Positions 13,009-15,129 of a stretch of DNA of 15,129 bases are shown here, piece after piece. The DNA comes from Candidatus Eiseniibacteriota bacterium (GTDB lineage Bacteria; JAFGKV01), in NCBI GenBank assembly GCA_025453925.1, contig JALOPK010000040.1, forward strand, positions 1 through 15,129, given 5' to 3'. Position numbers and translations under genes: made by a program. How positions within the stretch are numbered: position 1 is the stretch's first letter; the number at the start of each line of letters is the position of its first letter. The notes beneath the pieces were generated by a model that worked only from the letters and a program-made list of their open reading frames with translations, ran no database searches and was not told the origin of the DNA.

Positions 13009-14237
13009 AGCTGGGCATTGACATCCGATGGCTGCACGAGGCGCTGATCAACGTGCCTTTGTTTGCCGCCGAGGCCGACGATCTGCAGGTCCCGGGCCCG
13101 TCCGGGGCCCAGTCAGGCAATCTGGGCGGGGTCGGGCGATACCTGGACGAACTCCTCCCGCTTCTGGCGTCCCGGCTGCACGAGGCTGAGTGCCTCTTCT
13201 GCGTCCTGGAGGATCAGGCGATTCCGGCGCACATGGCGGATGTGTGGCCCCGGGCTCGGATGGTGGGGCTTCCCGCCCGCTGGAGGCCCCAGGGAAACGC
13301 TCTCGGTCTCCTCGCCAATGTGGCGGCGTGGCGCGTGCGTCGGGCGTCCAGTCGAACCCTGGCGCCGCTGGGACTCGACGTGTTCCTCAGCCCTCAACAG
13401 TTGGTGGTGCCCGGCACTGCATGGGCGCGCCACCACGCCGTGGTGTGCCATGATCTGGCCTTCCTCCAGCGCCCGGACCTGTTCTTCCGTTCCGGCACGG
13501 TACCGCCGTCTTACCGCGCCCACTACCGTGCCCTTGCCCGGGCGGAACAGCTCATCGCGGTGTCGGAGCGCACGGCGACCACGCTGGTCGAGATGCTCGG
13601 CGTCGATCCCGAGCGGATCACCGTGACGCTGGAGGGCATCAATTCCGCTTTCACGCCAGACGGGCCGGCCTTCGCGCCGGGGTGGCCCTATGCCATGTGC
13701 GCCGGCAGCGCGGGACCGGGGAAGAACGTTCCTGTGGTGGTAGAGGGCTGGGTCCGGGCACGCCGGCACGGGGAGCCGCTGCGACTGCTCCTGGCGGGGG
13801 CGCCGCGGGAGCGGGTCCGCGAACTGGCGGCGGGCTGTGCGCCGGGGGACGCAGCAGCGATCCATCGAGTAGCGGCACCGGGCGATGCCCAGCTCGCCGC
13901 GCTCTACCGGGGGGCCTCGATGTTGCTCATTCCGTCGCTGGTGGAGGGCTTCGGCCTTCCGGCACTCGAGGCCATGGCCTGCGGATGTCCCGTGATCACC
14001 GCCCACGGCACTCCCATGGCGGACATGGTGGGCGCGGCGGCCCTCGTGGTGGCGCCGGATCGCCCCGATGAGCTTCGTGATGCCATCGTGCGTCTCTCCG
14101 GTGACGATGCGCTACGGCGACGGCTCATCGATGCCGGAAGGCTGGCGGTGGCCGGCTACACATGGGAGAGGACCGCCGACCTCACTGCCGCGACGATCCG
14201 CAGTCTCGCCGCCCGGCCCGGTCGCTTCACGCAGTGA
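13005..14237 (+). CDS. Family 4 glycosyltransferase (GT-B fold)
   Basis: This is a 410-residue protein with the GT4 two-domain plan. The N-terminal domain opens with KLGIDIRWL (2-10), and the glycine loop GGVGRYLDELLPLL (41-54) contacts the acceptor or donor phosphate. VCHDLAF (147-153) holds the central His-Asp, and AEQLIAVSERT (180-190) is the strand and turn before the interdomain linker. In the C-terminal domain CAGSAGPGKN (232-241) is the donor phosphate loop with K240, and PSLVEGFGLPALEAMACG (310-327) contains the EX7E motif (E314, E322). It is a retaining enzyme using an NDP-sugar at the cytoplasmic side. The stretch between strand 1 and GGVGRY is about 30 residues, longer than usual. 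The start is ATG 13005, overlapping the preceding TGA by 4 nt, with GGAG (12995-12998) 6 nt upstream. It is the last gene of the tightly coupled chain; a 70-nt gap follows. Confidence 0.93.
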   Translation: MKLGIDIRWLHEALINVPLFAAEADDLQVPGPSGAQSGNLGGVGRYLDELLPLLASRLHEAECLFCVLEDQAIPAHMADVWPRARMVGLPARWRPQGNALGLLANVAAWRVRRASSRTLAPLGLDVFLSPQQLVVPGTAWARHHAVVCHDLAFLQRPDLFFRSGTVPPSYRAHYRALARAEQLIAVSERTATTLVEMLGVDPERITVTLEGINSAFTPDGPAFAPGWPYAMCAGSAGPGKNVPVVVEGWVRARRHGEPLRLLLAGAPRERVRELAAGCAPGDAAAIHRVAAPGDAQLAALYRGASMLLIPSLVEGFGLPALEAMACGCPVITAHGTPMADMVGAAALVVAPDRPDELRDAIVRLSGDDALRRRLIDAGRLAVAGYTWERTADLTAATIRSLAARPGRFTQ

Positions 14238-14307
14238 TCATGCTATGCTCGCGAGGTGAGCGGTGGCGAGTCTCGCATGAACCGCACCCCGTGAACTGAT
14301 CTCTCCC

Positions 14308-15129
14308 ATGCTCCCCTACATCGCGGCCGGCTTCGGATTGGGGCTCTTGCTGTATCCCTGGCTGAGTCCCGCCCAGGGCATCCTCTCTCTGTCTCAGGAA
14401 ATGGCCCGCCAGTTCGTACTGTTGGGGATCACGTTGTTCATCGCCGCGAATGTGAAGGGTGCCCTCGCCCTCAAGCGCATTCCCATCTGGCTGCCGGCGT
14501 GCATTGCCGCACTCGCCGCCCTGCTGGTGCGGAGCACGGTGCTCGCCGGGCTCCCGTTTGTTCCCGGTGATGAGGACGAGTATCTCTTCCAGGCCCGTAT
14601 CTTCGCCCGCGGGCACGTCACGGCGCCCGCTCCTCCGCATGCGGAGCGATTCTGGGCGCCGGGCATTCTGATCCACGGAGCGCGCTGGTTCGGGCACCAC
14701 CAACCGGGCCACAGCCTCCTTCTGGCCGCGGGCGTGGTGCTGGGAATCCCGGGCATCATCCCTGCGGTTTCGACCGGACTCACGGTCCTGCTCCTGTCCA
14801 TGACCGCGCGGCGGCTGGCCGGACCGGATGCGGGAGCACTGACCGCCCTGCTGGCTATGACGAGTCCGATGCTGCTGCTCACCGGCGCGACTCTGGTCAG
14901 CGAGACGACCTCACTGCTGGCGGTGGCCGCCATCTTCTGGCTCGCGGTCGCCGAACCATTCGGGAGGAGGTCCTTGCTCCTGGCGGGCCTCATGGTCGGG
15001 TGGTTGTTGAACGTCCGCCTCATGACGGGGATCAGCGCGGGGCTGGCGACAATGGTCCTGCTGGGCGCACGCTTCCGGTTCCTCCTGCCGGGGATCGGCG
15101 TGGGAATCGCCGGCATGATGGCCCACAAC
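14308..15129 (+). CDS. Polytopic membrane protein, GT-C/GT39-like glycosyltransferase, 3' end outside the window
   Basis: The reading frame runs from ATG 14308 to the right edge without a stop (274 residues seen). An in-frame TGA at 14278 limits the start; no Shine-Dalgarno is visible before this ATG. Hydrophobic segments lie at about residues 4-18, 36-50, 60-82, 134-167, 178-196, 200-216 and 222-270. After the third comes the loop FVPGDEDEYLFQARIFARG (84-102), whose acidic D88-E89-D90-E91-Y92 series and following A..FARGH pattern match the first extracytoplasmic loop of GT39/ArnT-type GT-C enzymes. FWAPGILIHGARWFGHHQPGH (from residue 115) follows, reminiscent of the 'YPPGhp' loop of that class. 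It probably transfers sugar from a polyprenyl-phosphate donor outside the cytoplasm. The 70-nt gap (14238-14307) has no strong promoter or terminator, so read-through from the operon is possible. Confidence 0.85.
   Translation, partial: MLPYIAAGFGLGLLLYPWLSPAQGILSLSQEMARQFVLLGITLFIAANVKGALALKRIPIWLPACIAALAALLVRSTVLAGLPFVPGDEDEYLFQARIFARGHVTAPAPPHAERFWAPGILIHGARWFGHHQPGHSLLLAAGVVLGIPGIIPAVSTGLTVLLLSMTARRLAGPDAGALTALLAMTSPMLLLTGATLVSETTSLLAVAAIFWLAVAEPFGRRSLLLAGLMVGWLLNVRLMTGISAGLATMVLLGARFRFLLPGIGVGIAGMMAHN

Noticed and set aside
14238-14307. TATGCT at 14244-14249 as a promoter for the last gene, and a GCGAG/CTCGC dyad
   Set aside because: No matching -35 and only 5-bp arms; a five-codon reading from ATG 14277 is also meaningless.
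1-15129. CRISPR array, tRNA or rRNA genes, insertion sequences, phage genes
   Set aside because: No regularly spaced direct repeats, cloverleaf-like or rRNA-like segments, transposase motifs or terminal inverted repeats with target duplications were seen.

Overview
The window is GC-rich bacterial DNA (about two thirds G+C by eye, not computed) with densely packed genes, all on the + strand. Starts include ATG, GTG and TTG behind clear Shine-Dalgarno sequences. The gene content (cobalamin-type radical SAM enzymes, alkaline-phosphatase-superfamily proteins, several glycosyltransferases) and the mostly unfamiliar first gene suggest an uncultivated or little-studied lineage, probably with a diderm envelope because one protein looks like a lipoprotein. 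I cannot name the phylum from the sequence. No rRNA, tRNA, CRISPR array, transposase or phage gene is visible.

Layout. (1) 10-1155 is an unrecognised protein, possibly the C-terminal part of a longer one. (2) 1156-1490 is a gene-free stretch holding a tight GC hairpin, two interlocking 10-bp inverted repeats, a 13-bp palindrome and a possible -10 box. (3) 1491-2876 is a predicted lipoprotein of the phosphodiesterase/alkaline phosphatase superfamily. (4) 3030-4370 is a B12-binding-type radical SAM enzyme. (5) 4291-5442 is a Pol-beta-fold nucleotidyltransferase, followed at 5454-6653 by a second, cytoplasmic alkaline-phosphatase-superfamily protein that seems to lack its nucleophile. (6) 6653-14237 is a continuous chain of genes with overlapping stops and starts: a large polytopic membrane protein (GT-C-like), two GT2 glycosyltransferases, a radical SAM protein with a SPASM/twitch-like C-terminus, a second B12-type radical SAM enzyme and a GT4 glycosyltransferase. 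(7) 14308 to the window end is the N-terminal part of another polytopic GT-C-like membrane protein.

How they may fit together (inference). The region from about 3030 onward looks like one surface-glycan or glycolipid locus. Three soluble glycosyltransferases could build a lipid-linked sugar chain and two membrane GT-C-like proteins could transfer or extend it across the membrane. Three radical SAM enzymes could install unusual modifications such as C-methylation, epimerisation or deoxygenation. The nucleotidyltransferase and phosphatase-fold pair could add and remove, or bind, a phosphate-linked group. No sugar-nucleotide synthesis genes and no Wzx/Wzy/Wzz or ABC transporter are in the window, so the locus probably continues past the right edge. 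Three of the enzyme classes (phosphatase fold, B12-type radical SAM, GT-C-like) occur twice, as does GT2, which is the most distinctive feature of the neighbourhood.
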